From positions 744,001-808,000 of the forward strand of contig CAWGOF010000002.1 of NCBI GenBank assembly GCA_963824225.1: a stretch of DNA of 64,000 nucleotides. Reading direction: 5' to 3'. This DNA comes from CAWGOF01 sp963824225. Its GTDB lineage: Bacteria; Acidobacteriota; Polarisedimenticolia; Polarisedimenticolales; Polarisedimenticolaceae. The notes under the pieces were generated by a model, which was given only the letters and a program-made list of their open reading frames with translations, ran no database searches and had not been told where the DNA came from. Below, one piece after another: positions 1 to 9,212 of the stretch; the stretch's first letter is position 1, and each line of letters begins with the position of its first letter. The position numbers and the translations under genes are program-made.

Positions 1-1
1 G

Positions 2-409
2 ACGCGCGCGGATCGGATCGAGCATCTCGTGCGCCTGCGCGACCTGCAGGACCGCACGGGCGGGTTCACCGCGTTCATCGGCTGGACGTTCCAGGCCGAG
101 AACACCGAGCTCGGCGGCAACGAGGTCACGACCGCCGAGTACCTGCGGACGCTGGCCGTGGCCCGCGTGTTCCTCGACAACATCGACAACGTCCAGGCGT
201 CGTGGGTCACGCAGGGACCGAAGGTCGGTGCGGCATCCCTGGCGTTCGGCGTGAACGACATGGGCAGCACGATGATCGAGGAGAACGTCGTGTCGGCCGC
301 GGGCACGGTGCACGCGATGGACGAGCCCGCGATCGTCGCGGCGATCCAGGACGCGGGCCTCGTCGCCATGCGCCGCAACATGCGCTACGAGCGGATCGGC
401 CTGGCCTAG
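2..409 (+). CDS. mqnC: Cyclic dehypoxanthinyl futalosine synthase MqnC, C-terminal part (5' end outside window)
   Basis: Only the last ~135 residues are present; the frame is open at the left edge, so the gene starts upstream. MqnC is a radical-SAM enzyme of the futalosine route to menaquinone that cyclises dehypoxanthine futalosine. The radical-SAM cysteines lie in the missing part. The visible piece carries the family's C-terminal signature: a SWVTQGP stretch, then LAFGVNDMGSTMIEENVVSA. It ends with a normal stop that overlaps the 3' end of the convergent GGDEF/EAL gene by 4 bp. Closely related MqnE and CofG/CofH are less likely, because the GPKVGAASLAFGVNDMG stretch fits MqnC best. Confidence 0.88.
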   Translation, partial: TRADRIEHLVRLRDLQDRTGGFTAFIGWTFQAENTELGGNEVTTAEYLRTLAVARVFLDNIDNVQASWVTQGPKVGAASLAFGVNDMGSTMIEENVVSAAGTVHAMDEPAIVAAIQDAGLVAMRRNMRYERIGLA

Positions 410-3168
410 CTCGCCTCGCCCACCGTGGCCTCGAACGCCTGCGCCTCGCGCTCGCGGTACCACTCGGCGACGCGCTCCTTGGGCATCGGCCGGCTGAAGA
501 AGTACCCCTGGCCGTAGTCGCAGCCCAGGCGCTTCAGCTCTTCCCACACCTGCCGGCTCTGCACGCCCTCGGCGACGACGTGCAGCCCGAGGTTGTGCGC
601 CAGCTCGATCGTCGAGCGCACGATCTTGCTGTCCTCGGGGCGCCGGTCCATCTCCTCGACGAACGAGCGGTCGATCTTCAGCTCCTCGGCCGGGAGGTTG
701 CGGAGGTAGCCGAGCGACGAATAGCCCGTGCCGAAATCGTCGATCGAGATCGTGACGCCCAGCTCGTGGAGCTCGGTCAGGACCTCCTTGGCCCGGACCG
801 GGTCCTCCATGATCACGCTCTCCGTGATCTCGAGCGTCAGCGTCCCGCGCGGCTGACCCGTGGCGCCGAGCAGGTCGTTGAGCGTCTTGGGCAGATCCTC
901 GTCGAGCAGGTTGCGCGCGGACAGGTTGATCGACAGCGGCAGCTCGATCCCCTGGCGGCGCCACTCCGCGCACTGCTTGAGCGCGGTATCCATGACCCAG
1001 CGCGTCAGCGGCCGGATCAGCCCGCTGTGCTCGGCGAGACCGATGAACTCGTCCGGCGGGATGTCCCCGTGCGCGGGATGGCGCCAGCGCGCGAGCGCCT
1101 CGACGCCCGCGGCGCGCCCGCTGCGAGCCGAGATCTTGGGCTGGTAGTGCAGCGACAGCTCGCCGTCCTGGATCGCCCGACGCAGATCGCTCGTCAGGGC
1201 CAGCAGACGGATGCTCGTGAAATCCTGGTCCGGGTCGTAGAGCGCCATGCCCGTGCGCTCGCGCTTGGCCACGTACATCGCCACGTCGGCGCGGCGCACG
1301 AGCACCGCGGACGTGTTGCCGTGCTCGGGGTACATCGTGATCCCGACGCTCGTCTCGACCTGCAGCGACAGCCCCTCGACCTGGAACGGCTCCTCGAGCG
1401 ATTGGATCAGCGCCCGCGCGAGCTGCCGCGCCTTCTCGAGCCCAGTGGCCGGAAGGAGCACGGCGAACTCGTCGCCGCCCAGACGGGCGATCGTGTCCGA
1501 CTCGCGGATCGAGCCCTCGAGCCGGCGGGCGATCTTGCGCAGCAGCAGGTCGCCGACGTGATGCCCCAGCGTGTCGTTGATCTCCTTGAACCGGTCGAGG
1601 TCGAGCAGCAGGAACGCGACGGACCACGACTGTCGCCGCGCGGCGACCAGGGCCTCCTCGATCCGCTCCTGCAGGAGGTTCCGGTTCGGCAGGTCGGTGA
1701 GCACGTCGTGCGTCGCCTGGTACCGCAGCGCCTCCTGCTGGGCCTTGCGCTCCGTGATGTCGCGCAGGAACATCACGCGACGTCGCGCGCCCTCGGCGAC
1801 GATCCACGTCACGGCCAGCTCGATCGGGAATCGCCGTCCGTCGGCCGAGCGTCCGTCCGTCTCGTACAGCGCCCGGTGGCTCCGGGGGTCCGCGGGCCCG
1901 CGGGCCCGCGTCTCGGCGTGGGGCAGCTTGATGAACTCGGTGATGTTCCGGCCGAGCGCCTGCTCCTCGGTGCAGCCGAACATCTTCTGGGCCACGTGGT
2001 TGAACGTCATGACCGCTCCGTCGTCGCGCAGCGTCACGATCGCATCGAAGCCGTGCGAGACCACGTGGCGCATCAGGTGCTCGCTCTCGCGGACCTGACG
2101 GCTCATCATGAGCAGCCCGACCGTCTGCCGGTCGACGCGCTGGACCAGCACCAGCGTGGCCACGCCGATCGCGGTCAAGGCCGGTGCCGCGACATCGAGC
2201 AGCACGCCCGCGATCCATTGCAGGAGGATCGACGCGCCGAGGAGGCCGACGACGATCCCGGCCGTCCACCCGAGCGCCACGCGCCAGCTGAGCCGCTCGC
2301 CGACCGCGATGATCAGCGCCCCGACCCCGAGCGCCAGGAGAACGGCGAGCCCCGGGGAGACCCGACCCAGATCGCGGCCCTGGGCCACGGACTCGACGGC
2401 CAGCGCCTGCACGAGCGCGCCGGGCAGCGTGCCGTACCGCGGCACGGACAGCTGGTCGCCGAGCTCGACCGCCGTCGACCCGACGACGACGACCCGCCCG
2501 GCGACGACCTGGCGGTCGAACCGATCGGTCAGCACGTCGACGTAGGACAGACGCGGGATCGTCGCCGCGTCGATACCGAAGTCCAGGTGGAACGCACCGT
2601 CGGCCTGCCAGCCGTCGAGGACCGTGACGGCGAGCGACGGAACCGGCTGGCCGAAATACTGGCCGCCGCGCGGGTAGCGCCGCGTCAGCCCGTCCGCGTC
2701 GGGCACGACGTTGATCGCGGCGAGGCGCGCGTGGCGCGCGAACTGCGGAAGCGGACGGGTCAGGGCCATCCGACCGCCGGGGAGTCCGCCGTCGTGGCGC
2801 TGGCCGAACACCGGGAGCACGGCGCGCCCGCCCGCCGCTTGGAGCGCTTTCTCGAGCTCGACGTCCTCCTCCGCGGTCGATCGCGAGCTGAAGTCGACGT
2901 CGAACGCGACCTTGGTCGCACCGGCGGCGAGCAGGTGCTCGAGGATCGTCGCGTGGTACCCCCGGGGCCACGGCCAGACGTCGAGCTCGACCAGACTGCG
3001 CGGATCGATCATCACCACACTGACCGCCGAGCTCGCATCCCGCGTGACCAGAGAGAAGCGCGCGTCTGTGAGGCGGCGGTCGAGCGTCTCGAGGCCACCC
3101 GCCAGGTACAGAACGAGGATCCCCCCGCCGAGCGCGGCGTGGGGCGCGAAACGGCGGACGTGGCTCAC
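406..3168 (-). CDS. CHASE2-PAS-GGDEF-EAL cyclic-di-GMP signalling protein
   Basis: Predicted inner-membrane sensor of 920 residues. An N-terminal hydrophobic segment is followed by a periplasmic CHASE2 domain (about 30-260), three hydrophobic helices (about 265-345), a PAS domain (about 350-470), a GGDEF diguanylate cyclase domain (about 480-640) and an EAL phosphodiesterase domain to the end. Both catalytic signatures look intact: RLGGDEF in the cyclase; EALARW, NLSARNL, DDFGTGYSS and EGVQS in the EAL domain. It could therefore make or degrade cyclic-di-GMP. I chose the GTG at 3168 because its GTGA overlaps the FecR gene's stop. The longer in-frame upstream sequence is low-complexity and arginine-rich, a shadow of the FecR gene. 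It is the last gene of a three-gene operon. Confidence 0.9.
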   Translation of the reverse strand: MSHVRRFAPHAALGGGILVLYLAGGLETLDRRLTDARFSLVTRDASSAVSVVMIDPRSLVELDVWPWPRGYHATILEHLLAAGATKVAFDVDFSSRSTAEEDVELEKALQAAGGRAVLPVFGQRHDGGLPGGRMALTRPLPQFARHARLAAINVVPDADGLTRRYPRGGQYFGQPVPSLAVTVLDGWQADGAFHLDFGIDAATIPRLSYVDVLTDRFDRQVVAGRVVVVGSTAVELGDQLSVPRYGTLPGALVQALAVESVAQGRDLGRVSPGLAVLLALGVGALIIAVGERLSWRVALGWTAGIVVGLLGASILLQWIAGVLLDVAAPALTAIGVATLVLVQRVDRQTVGLLMMSRQVRESEHLMRHVVSHGFDAIVTLRDDGAVMTFNHVAQKMFGCTEEQALGRNITEFIKLPHAETRARGPADPRSHRALYETDGRSADGRRFPIELAVTWIVAEGARRRVMFLRDITERKAQQEALRYQATHDVLTDLPNRNLLQERIEEALVAARRQSWSVAFLLLDLDRFKEINDTLGHHVGDLLLRKIARRLEGSIRESDTIARLGGDEFAVLLPATGLEKARQLARALIQSLEEPFQVEGLSLQVETSVGITMYPEHGNTSAVLVRRADVAMYVAKRERTGMALYDPDQDFTSIRLLALTSDLRRAIQDGELSLHYQPKISARSGRAAGVEALARWRHPAHGDIPPDEFIGLAEHSGLIRPLTRWVMDTALKQCAEWRRQGIELPLSINLSARNLLDEDLPKTLNDLLGATGQPRGTLTLEITESVIMEDPVRAKEVLTELHELGVTISIDDFGTGYSSLGYLRNLPAEELKIDRSFVEEMDRRPEDSKIVRSTIELAHNLGLHVVAEGVQSRQVWEELKRLGCDYGQGYFFSRPMPKERVAEWYREREAQAFEATVGEAS

Positions 3169-4094
3169 GGGCTCGGGGCCGGGGGCGGGGTCGCGTGCTT
3201 CGAGCCGTCGTCCTTCCGCAGCGGATCGTTCGTCAGATCCTCGATCAGCTCGTCGGCCTTGTCGACCACGGGCTCCTCGAGCGTCCGCTCGAGCTGGTGC
3301 TGCACGACCGGATCGTCGGCCGGCGCAGGCTCGACGAGCACGCTCGTCGCGGCAACGTCGACCTCCTGAGCCGCACGCCGCGCTCGAGGATCGATCAGGA
3401 ACGATACCTCGCGACGCGCCTCGTCGAGCCGCCGAGACTGTTTCCACGCCAGGTGCTTGACCTCACCCGCCGCAGCCCTGCCGTCGGGCGATACGCCGCG
3501 CCGGTCGACCCGCTCGACGCCGCCCTTCGAGGCCGCGTCGTGCACGACGATCGTCTCGCCTGCGCCGACCCGCTGACGCTCGGCCGATCGTGCGGTCGTG
3601 ACCTCGACCTCGCCTTCGCGCACGGTCACCGAGGCTCGACCGTCCTGCACCGAGACCAGGAACTCGGTGCCCTTGACGCCCGCGACGAGGTACGGCGTCT
3701 CGACGCGGAAGCCTTTCTCGCGAACGCCTTCGACCTGGTAGATCACGCTGCCGCTCGACTGGAACACGCTCGACGGGCCGGTGCTCGATTCGGCGCTGGG
3801 CAGCACGAGCTGGCTCTGCGGGTCGAGCAGCACGATCGTCGCACCGCGGACGAGTGTCGCGTGCGATCGTGTGCCGGTCCGCACGACGCTCGTCGCGTGC
3901 ACGCGGTCACCGCGGCGCAGCGCGAGCCACGGCGCCACGTCGTCGGGTCGCGTCTCGACACGCCCGGACGCCGCGACCGCCTTCCAGTCGACCGTCCGGA
4001 TCGTGCCGCCGGGATCGGGAGCAGCGAGCGCCACCACGGCCACGGCGGCGATCACCGCCACGAGGGCCATCACATCCGGTCGTCCTTTCAGCAT
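3165..4094 (-). CDS. FecR-domain protein, membrane-anchored
   Basis: 309 residues. One N-terminal hydrophobic helix (about 9-24) acts as signal or anchor, followed by a FecR-type domain (about 50-190). That domain has the usual alternation of RTGTRSHATL, VETPYLVAGVKGTEFLVSV and VREGEVEV. The tail (about 200-309) is charged and proline-rich. FecR domains of this kind are periplasmic and are often encoded beside CHASE2 sensors. Here the stop overlaps the start of the CHASE2-GGDEF-EAL gene by 4 bp, so the two are translationally coupled. The natural inference is that it presents an envelope signal to the CHASE2 domain. ATG at 4094 gives a sensible signal segment; ATG nine codons in is an alternative. 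Confidence 0.8.
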   Translation of the reverse strand: MLKGRPDVMALVAVIAAVAVVALAAPDPGGTIRTVDWKAVAASGRVETRPDDVAPWLALRRGDRVHATSVVRTGTRSHATLVRGATIVLLDPQSQLVLPSAESSTGPSSVFQSSGSVIYQVEGVREKGFRVETPYLVAGVKGTEFLVSVQDGRASVTVREGEVEVTTARSAERQRVGAGETIVVHDAASKGGVERVDRRGVSPDGRAAAGEVKHLAWKQSRRLDEARREVSFLIDPRARRAAQEVDVAATSVLVEPAPADDPVVQHQLERTLEEPVVDKADELIEDLTNDPLRKDDGSKHATPPPAPSP

Positions 4095-4109
4095 GGGGTC
4101 CTCCGCGGG

Positions 4110-5297
4110 CTACGGCCGGTAGCGCAGGCCGAGCGCCAGCCAGCTCCGGTCGTGGGCGAACAAAGCGTCGTTGTTGTCCACGCGTTCCACGCCGGACTCG
4201 GCGAAGAGCGTGGTCGGACGGGTCAGGTCGAAGTCGAGTCGTCCGGCGAATCGGTCCACGCGACCACCGCGCAGCTGGCCCTCGGGGCTGGTCGCGACCG
4301 GGGCATGGTCGTACTCGACGCCGCGCGACGACGCGACGAGCTCGACGCGCGTGCGCCAGCTCGGGCGATACGTTGCCCCGAGCGACGTGCCCAGCGCATC
4401 GAGGTCGTAGTACCCCGCGTACGTATCGGTCCGCGGGCCGCCTCGCACGCCGAAATCGAACGCCCAGCGCGCCGAGGGCGCGACGGTCAGCGCGACGCGC
4501 ACGTCGGTGCCACGGTAGGCGCGGTCGACGCCCGCCACGGGCCGGCCGTCGTCCTCGAGCGCCGGCTGCTCGTCGTACGTGAGACCGCTCGCCGCGACCG
4601 AGACGCGCAGCGCGGCGATGCGGTGGACGGACAGACGCACGCCGGGCTCGACGGTCCAGGCCCGGTAGTCGAGAGAGTCGAGCGCGGTCCGGTCGCCGTA
4701 CTCCTCGACGAAGTCGGTCGACTCGAGCGTCGAGGACACGAAGGCGCTCACGCGGCGAGCGAGCCTGACGTTCGCGTCGACGAATGCGCCGGTCGTGTTC
4801 GCGTCGAACCGTCCGGGCACGGCGATCGCGGTCTGGGGAGCGGTCGCGGGCTCGGCCTCGACGGTGTAGACGCGGCCGGTCGCCCGATCGGTGAACGTCG
4901 AGCGGTCGACCGCGCCGAGGAGGCCCACGCCGACGACGACCGGCCGGCGCTCGATCGGGCCGAGGACGCAGTCGACACCGGCGCGTCCGTAGCCCGCGGT
5001 CGTTCCCGCATCCGCCGTCGAGGACCCGTAGGCCCGGGCGGCCACGGAGCCGGCGAGCCGCAGGGCCAGGCGCTGGCTCAGCGGGACCGCGGCGCCCGCG
5101 CCGACGCGGACCTCCGAGTACGCTCCGTTCGGACCGTCGCTCTGCATCTCGAGCGGGTTCGTGTCCACGCCGACGACAACGTCGACCGCGAGCGACCCTT
5201 CGGCCGCGGCGCCGGTCGCACGGAGCGCACCGGCACACAGCGTGGCAACGAGCCGCACTCTCGCCGGGGGCCGACGGAACAACGCCCTATGAGGCAT
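4110..5297 (-). CDS. Outer-membrane beta-barrel protein
   Basis: 395 residues with an Arg-rich N-terminus and a signal peptide ending near a run of alanines at about 25-32. The rest is alternating polar/hydrophobic strands of 9-12 residues separated by charged turns, and the protein ends in LALGLRYRP. This is the pattern of an outer-membrane barrel of roughly 16 strands. No enzyme motif is visible. It lies 15 bp upstream of the FecR gene and is the first gene of the operon that ends in the cyclic-di-GMP sensor. It could be the barrel whose state the FecR and CHASE2 proteins report; that role is inference. The family looks like the generic barrel families found beside FecR proteins. Confidence 0.7.
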   Translation of the reverse strand: MPHRALFRRPPARVRLVATLCAGALRATGAAAEGSLAVDVVVGVDTNPLEMQSDGPNGAYSEVRVGAGAAVPLSQRLALRLAGSVAARAYGSSTADAGTTAGYGRAGVDCVLGPIERRPVVVGVGLLGAVDRSTFTDRATGRVYTVEAEPATAPQTAIAVPGRFDANTTGAFVDANVRLARRVSAFVSSTLESTDFVEEYGDRTALDSLDYRAWTVEPGVRLSVHRIAALRVSVAASGLTYDEQPALEDDGRPVAGVDRAYRGTDVRVALTVAPSARWAFDFGVRGGPRTDTYAGYYDLDALGTSLGATYRPSWRTRVELVASSRGVEYDHAPVATSPEGQLRGGRVDRFAGRLDFDLTRPTTLFAESGVERVDNNDALFAHDRSWLALGLRYRP

Positions 5298-5414
5298 GGC
5301 GACAGAGCTCCGCGTGGTCAGCCCCCGCGACCACTTACATATCTGAAACGTCGCCTCGAACTACGCCTGATGGAATGTGGGGTCCGGGATCCGGCCGAGC
5401 AAGCCGGCGATGCC

Positions 5415-6176
5415 CTAGCGGCGCCTGAGGTCCTCGACGATCGCGAGCACCCGCTTGCGCGTCGACGGCCGGAACCACCCGTCGAGGAAATCGCCCAGGT
5501 GCGCCGCTTCGTGGGCCCGGATCGAGGCGATCGTCTCCGAGCGCAGGTAGCGCTTGGTTACGCGCAGGGCGTTGAGATCGCGCGTGCCGAACTCGGCCAG
5601 CAGCTCGAGCGCGCGCGGCTCGACCCGCTCGGCCGGGTGCACCTCGTGCGCCAGGCCCACGCGCACGGCATCCGGCCCCTCGTAGTTGTTCCCCAGGAGG
5701 ACGATCTCCTCGAGCTGCGCGCGCGGCACCTGCTCGCACAGGATCCGGGCCACGCCGAACGGGAACGGCACGCCGACGCGCACCTCGTTCAGGCCGATGC
5801 GCGCGGACTCGGCCAGCACGCGACGATCCGCGGTCATCGCGAGCACGCACCCGCCGGCGACCGCATGGCCGGCGACCGCCGCGACGACCGGCTTCGTCAA
5901 GCCGTAGAGCGCGAGGACGCAGGCATTGAAGTCGGTGACGAACCGCGTCATCGCCTGGCGGTCGAGCTCGACCAGCTCCGTCAGGTCGAGGCCCGGGCAG
6001 AACAGCTTCCCTGATGCGCCGAGGAGCACGCCCGCAACCGCATCGCTCGCCTCGAGCTCGGCGCACGCGGCGTGCAGATCGGCGACCAGCTCGGCGTTGA
6101 TCGCGTTGCCGTGCGGCCGAGCCAAGCGCAGGATGGCGATCCCGCCGTCGACGGTCCATTGGGCGGTCCGACCCAT
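5415..6176 (-). CDS. Enoyl-CoA hydratase/isomerase (crotonase family)
   Basis: 253 residues, normal crotonase length. The oxyanion-hole region (GNAINAELV near 20-28, then LGASGKLFCPGLDL at about 48-61) and the helix with AVAGHAVAGG (about 93-102) are clear. A candidate catalytic glutamate sits in the NEVRVG stretch (about 125-130), but the second acidic residue of true hydratases is not obvious. Isomerase or another acyl-CoA reaction is therefore as likely as hydration. It is transcribed alone. An ATAGAATCGGGGC block 12-24 bp upstream of the ATG recurs in front of the aminotransferase at 57 kb and contains a good -10 box (TAGAAT). Confidence 0.85.
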   Translation of the reverse strand: MGRTAQWTVDGGIAILRLARPHGNAINAELVADLHAACAELEASDAVAGVLLGASGKLFCPGLDLTELVELDRQAMTRFVTDFNACVLALYGLTKPVVAAVAGHAVAGGCVLAMTADRRVLAESARIGLNEVRVGVPFPFGVARILCEQVPRAQLEEIVLLGNNYEGPDAVRVGLAHEVHPAERVEPRALELLAEFGTRDLNALRVTKRYLRSETIASIRAHEAAHLGDFLDGWFRPSTRKRVLAIVEDLRRR

Positions 6177-6193
6177 GGGTCACCCCCGCCCCG

Positions 6194-6199
6194 ATTCTA
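6194..6199 (-). promoter_or_regulatory. -10 box (TAGAAT) upstream of the crotonase gene
   Basis: On the minus strand TAGAAT lies 17 bp before the ATG at 6176. It is part of a 13-mer (plus strand 6188-6200) found again at 57492-57504 before the aminotransferase gene. No clear -35 box is visible. Confidence 0.45.
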
Positions 6200-6295
6200 T
6201 GCCGCGCCGGCCCGCAGCGGCCCGGAATCCGGGGCTCGGGTTGCCGGTCGAGCGAGTTGCGAGTACAACCTGCTGTCTGTGACACGGGAGGAGTC

Positions 6296-7195
6296 GTGAC
6301 ACGCACCCGCAGGATCGCTCCGTGGATCGTCGTTCTGAGCCTGACCGGCGCCACGATTCGGGCCGAGGGTCCGCTCGGTATGTGGAACCCCAAAGACCTC
6401 GAGGGCATGACCAAGCGCCGGTGGGAGGCGGCGACGAACCGCACGACCGACGAGATCCTCAAGCTCAACCGCGAGCTGAAGACGTGGCCCGAGGCCTGTG
6501 AGGTCGTATCGGGGGCCAAGGAGCACGCTGGAAACGCCGAGTTCCTGGCCCAGGTCGTCGCGCAGCTTACCGATTCGACGCTGACGCGCCTCGAATCGAC
6601 GTATCGCCTGATCCAGTGGGACCGGATCCGATCGGGCGACCTCGTGTTCCCCGGACGCGGATTCGTCGTGTACGACGACGTGTTCACGGTCGCCGGGCGG
6701 GCGAACTGGATCCTGCGCACCGTGACCGAGACGAGCTTCGGCTACGTAAAGCCCAATGCCACCGCCGACGAGCTCGCCGCGCTCAAGCGTACGTGGAAGA
6801 GCTACCTCGCGGGCGAGAAGCCGACGCCGTTCGAGCGACCGTTCCGCTCCTCCAATGACAAGGACGAGGAGCTGTTCGACCCGGTGGCGATCGACGTGAT
6901 GATCCGCTCGCTGGCCCCCAGCCCGGCCAAGGACGCGCTGATTCAAACCTGTCTAGCCAAGGTCGGGGTGAAGGAGCTGCCCACGGACCCGGTGACCCAT
7001 CCGGCGGCGATGTGCAACCCCGACATCACGGCGCGGATCTTCCTGCGCCAGGTGACCGACGTGCAGGAAAACCTGTCGCCCGAGGCGTGGGCCGCGTGGT
7101 GGACCGAGCATCGGGATCGGCTGAGCTGGAACCCGGCGACAGCGCGCTTCGAAGGCGGCACTGCGCCCGCGCCCACGCCCGCCGGCACGCACTGA
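6296..7195 (+). CDS. Secreted protein of unknown function
   Basis: I do not recognise a family. 299 residues from a GTG start preceded by GGGAGGAG (about 6286-6293), which decides the start over the longer frame from 6257. An N-terminal basic stretch and hydrophobic run (about 7-19) ending near an Ala-Glu form a likely signal peptide. The mature part is mostly helical and soluble, with four cysteines and no metal or catalytic motif I can name. The C-terminus is Pro/Ala/Thr-rich. dinB starts 20 bp downstream on the same strand, so the two may be cotranscribed, but no functional link is evident. Confidence 0.6.
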   Translation: MTRTRRIAPWIVVLSLTGATIRAEGPLGMWNPKDLEGMTKRRWEAATNRTTDEILKLNRELKTWPEACEVVSGAKEHAGNAEFLAQVVAQLTDSTLTRLESTYRLIQWDRIRSGDLVFPGRGFVVYDDVFTVAGRANWILRTVTETSFGYVKPNATADELAALKRTWKSYLAGEKPTPFERPFRSSNDKDEELFDPVAIDVMIRSLAPSPAKDALIQTCLAKVGVKELPTDPVTHPAAMCNPDITARIFLRQVTDVQENLSPEAWAAWWTEHRDRLSWNPATARFEGGTAPAPTPAGTH

Positions 7196-7214
7196 GGAGC
7201 GACCGACGGACCGG

Positions 7215-8471
7215 GTGATCCTGCACCTCGACATGGACGCGTTCTACGCGTCGGTCGAGGCGCGAGACGATCCACGACTTGTCGGCCGCCCGCTGATCGT
7301 CGGTCACCCGGGACCCCGCGGCGTGGTCGCCACCTGCTCGTACGAGGCGCGCCGGTTCGGCGTCCGTTCCGCAATGCCGTCGGTCACGGCCGCGCGCCTG
7401 TGTCCCCACGGCGTCTGGCTGCCGTGCCGCATGTCGCGCTATGCCGAGGTGTCGGCCGAGATCCGCCGGCTGCTCGACGAGCTGTCACCGGTCGTCGAGC
7501 CGCTGTCGATCGACGAGGCGTTCGTCGATCTCACGGGCGTGGCACCGGATCTCGATGCGGGCCTCGTGACGGCACGCCGGCTCAAGGACCGGATCCGCGG
7601 CGAGCAACGTCTGTCCGCGTCGGCCGGCGTGGCGCCGAACAAGTTCCTGGCGAAGGTCGCATCGGATCTGGAGAAGCCCGACGGCTGCACGCGGCTCGCG
7701 CTCGAGGACGTGCCGGCCCGGCTGTGGCCGCTCCCGGTCGAGCGGCTGTGGGGCGTGGGACCGAAGACGGCGAAGCCGCTGCGCGCGGCGGGGATCGAGA
7801 CGGTCGGGGCGGTGCTAGAGGCCGCCGAGACGCGCCTCGCGACGATCGTCGGTGAGCGCATGGCGGCGCATCTGCGCGCGCTCGCCCGCGGAGCGGATGA
7901 GCGCGCCGTCGAGCCCGACCGCGACGCGAAGTCGATCTCCGAGGAGCGGACGTACGGCGAGGACCTGCAGGAGCCCGGGGCGATCGATCGCGAGCTGCTC
8001 GCCCGCGCCGAGGGGGTGGCGCGGCAGCTGCGCCGTGAAGGTCTCGTCGCGCGCACGGTGCGCATCAAGGTTCGCACCGCCGACTACACGACGTGGATCC
8101 GCTCCCGGACGCTCGGCCAATCGACCGATCTGGCGGAGCCCCTCCTCGACGCGGCGCGCGAGACCTTGCGCGTGCAGGTGCCGCTCGGCGGACGGGGCGT
8201 GCGCTTGCTCGGTCTCGGCGTCTCGAACCTCGAGCCCGCGGCGGCGGGACAATCGTCGCTGTTCGGACACGCAGCCACGGATCGCGCGCGCCGCGCCGCC
8301 CGCGCCGCCGACCTCGTGCGGTCGAAGCTCGGCGACGACGCCCTCACCCGCGCCCGCCTCCTGCCGGAAACGGGGACACTCTCCATTTCGGCCTCAAATG
8401 AGGCACAGGAGTTGCGGAAGGGAAACGAGAAGAACCCGAAGGGCGCCCCGCGGCGCGGTCGGTCGACCTAG
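7215..8471 (+). CDS. dinB: DNA polymerase IV (Y family) with a transposon-derived C-terminus
   Basis: 418 residues from a GTG start. Translesion polymerase that copies damaged DNA. The palm motifs are intact: LDMDAFYASVE at 5-15 holds the first metal aspartates, and PLSIDEAFVDLTG near 96-108 holds the Asp100-Glu101 pair. The thumb (NKFLAKVASDLEKPDG) and little-finger domains follow. The normal protein would end near RSKLGDDALTRARLL. The last ~34 residues, from ETGTLSIS on, are encoded by the left inverted end of the RAYT element that follows. The original stop and any beta-clamp-binding tail have thus been replaced. No tail resembling a clamp-binding motif is visible in the new end. Confidence 0.93.
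   Translation: MILHLDMDAFYASVEARDDPRLVGRPLIVGHPGPRGVVATCSYEARRFGVRSAMPSVTAARLCPHGVWLPCRMSRYAEVSAEIRRLLDELSPVVEPLSIDEAFVDLTGVAPDLDAGLVTARRLKDRIRGEQRLSASAGVAPNKFLAKVASDLEKPDGCTRLALEDVPARLWPLPVERLWGVGPKTAKPLRAAGIETVGAVLEAAETRLATIVGERMAAHLRALARGADERAVEPDRDAKSISEERTYGEDLQEPGAIDRELLARAEGVARQLRREGLVARTVRIKVRTADYTTWIRSRTLGQSTDLAEPLLDAARETLRVQVPLGGRGVRLLGLGVSNLEPAAAGQSSLFGHAATDRARRAARAADLVRSKLGDDALTRARLLPETGTLSISASNEAQELRKGNEKNPKGAPRRGRST
8368..8404 (+). repeat. Left REP-like inverted end of the RAYT element
   Basis: A 15-bp perfect arm (8368-8382) is followed by a gcctca-aa-tgaggc hairpin (8391-8404). The sequence is translated as the C-terminal extension of DinB. Confidence 0.7.
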
Positions 8472-8492
8472 GTTTCCATTTCGTCCGGGTCG

Positions 8493-9179
8493 TTGCCTCC
8501 CTCCGGCACGTTCGTGCCCCGGTCTCGGCGCGTTGCCCCTGGTGGTCTGTGCTACCACGTGATCAACCGTGGAAACGCGAAGTCGCGCGTGTTTCACGCG
8601 GCGGCCGACTACCGTGTGTTCCGTGATCTACTGGGCGCTCATCGCGAAGCCATGAGGCTCCTCGCGTATTGCCTGATGCCGAACCACTTCCACCTCGTGG
8701 TGTGGCCCGAAGCGGACGGCCAGCTAGCACGCTGGATGCAATGGCTGCTCACGTCTCACGTCCGGCGGCACCACGGCCGACACGGCACGACGGGTCGACT
8801 GTGGCAGGGACGCTACAAGTCGTTTCCGATCCAGCACGATCGCCACCTGCACGTGGTCCTGCGCTACGTGGAGCGAAATCCGCTGCGTGCGGGGCTCGTC
8901 TGCCGGGCCGAGGACTGGCCGTGGTCCAGCCTTCATGAGTTCGTGGCGAGCGATGCGCCCCGGTTGACCGAGCCCCCCGTCGGACGGCTCGTCGATTGGA
9001 TCGGATTCGTCAACGATCCCGGAACCGCGACCGAGCTCGAGGCCCTGCGCACGAGCGGGCGTCGCGGTCGTCCGTTCGGCGACTCAGGATGGACCGAGCT
9101 GACGGTGGTCCGCTTGGGGCTCGAATCGTCCGTTCGCCTGCCGGGCCGGCCCCGACGGGAGTTGCCCGAGCACGGTTGA
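8493..9179 (+). CDS. REP-associated tyrosine transposase (Y1_Tnp, RAYT)
   Basis: 228 residues from TTG at 8493; GTG at 8514 is an alternative start. Single-strand-specific HUH nuclease related to IS200/IS605 transposases. The GGLCYHVINRGN N-terminal signature, the HUH motif in CLMPNHFHLVVWP (about 57-69), the WQGRYKS stretch and the YVERNPLRAGLV helix carrying the catalytic tyrosine are all visible, followed by the usual WPWSSL. Length and motifs are complete, so the enzyme could be active. It probably moves or maintains the flanking GGGGACA repeats. Confidence 0.9.
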   Translation: MPPSGTFVPRSRRVAPGGLCYHVINRGNAKSRVFHAAADYRVFRDLLGAHREAMRLLAYCLMPNHFHLVVWPEADGQLARWMQWLLTSHVRRHHGRHGTTGRLWQGRYKSFPIQHDRHLHVVLRYVERNPLRAGLVCRAEDWPWSSLHEFVASDAPRLTEPPVGRLVDWIGFVNDPGTATELEALRTSGRRGRPFGDSGWTELTVVRLGLESSVRLPGRPRRELPEHG

Positions 9180-9212
9180 CACGCCGTTCCGCTCGCTGGG
9201 AAACTCGGGTCA

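Noticed and set aside
202..3369. A 1055-codon plus-strand open frame opposite the CHASE2-GGDEF-EAL gene
   Set aside because: Arg/Ala/Asp-rich low-complexity translation with no domain; it is the antisense shadow of a clearly conserved gene, as usual at this G+C content.
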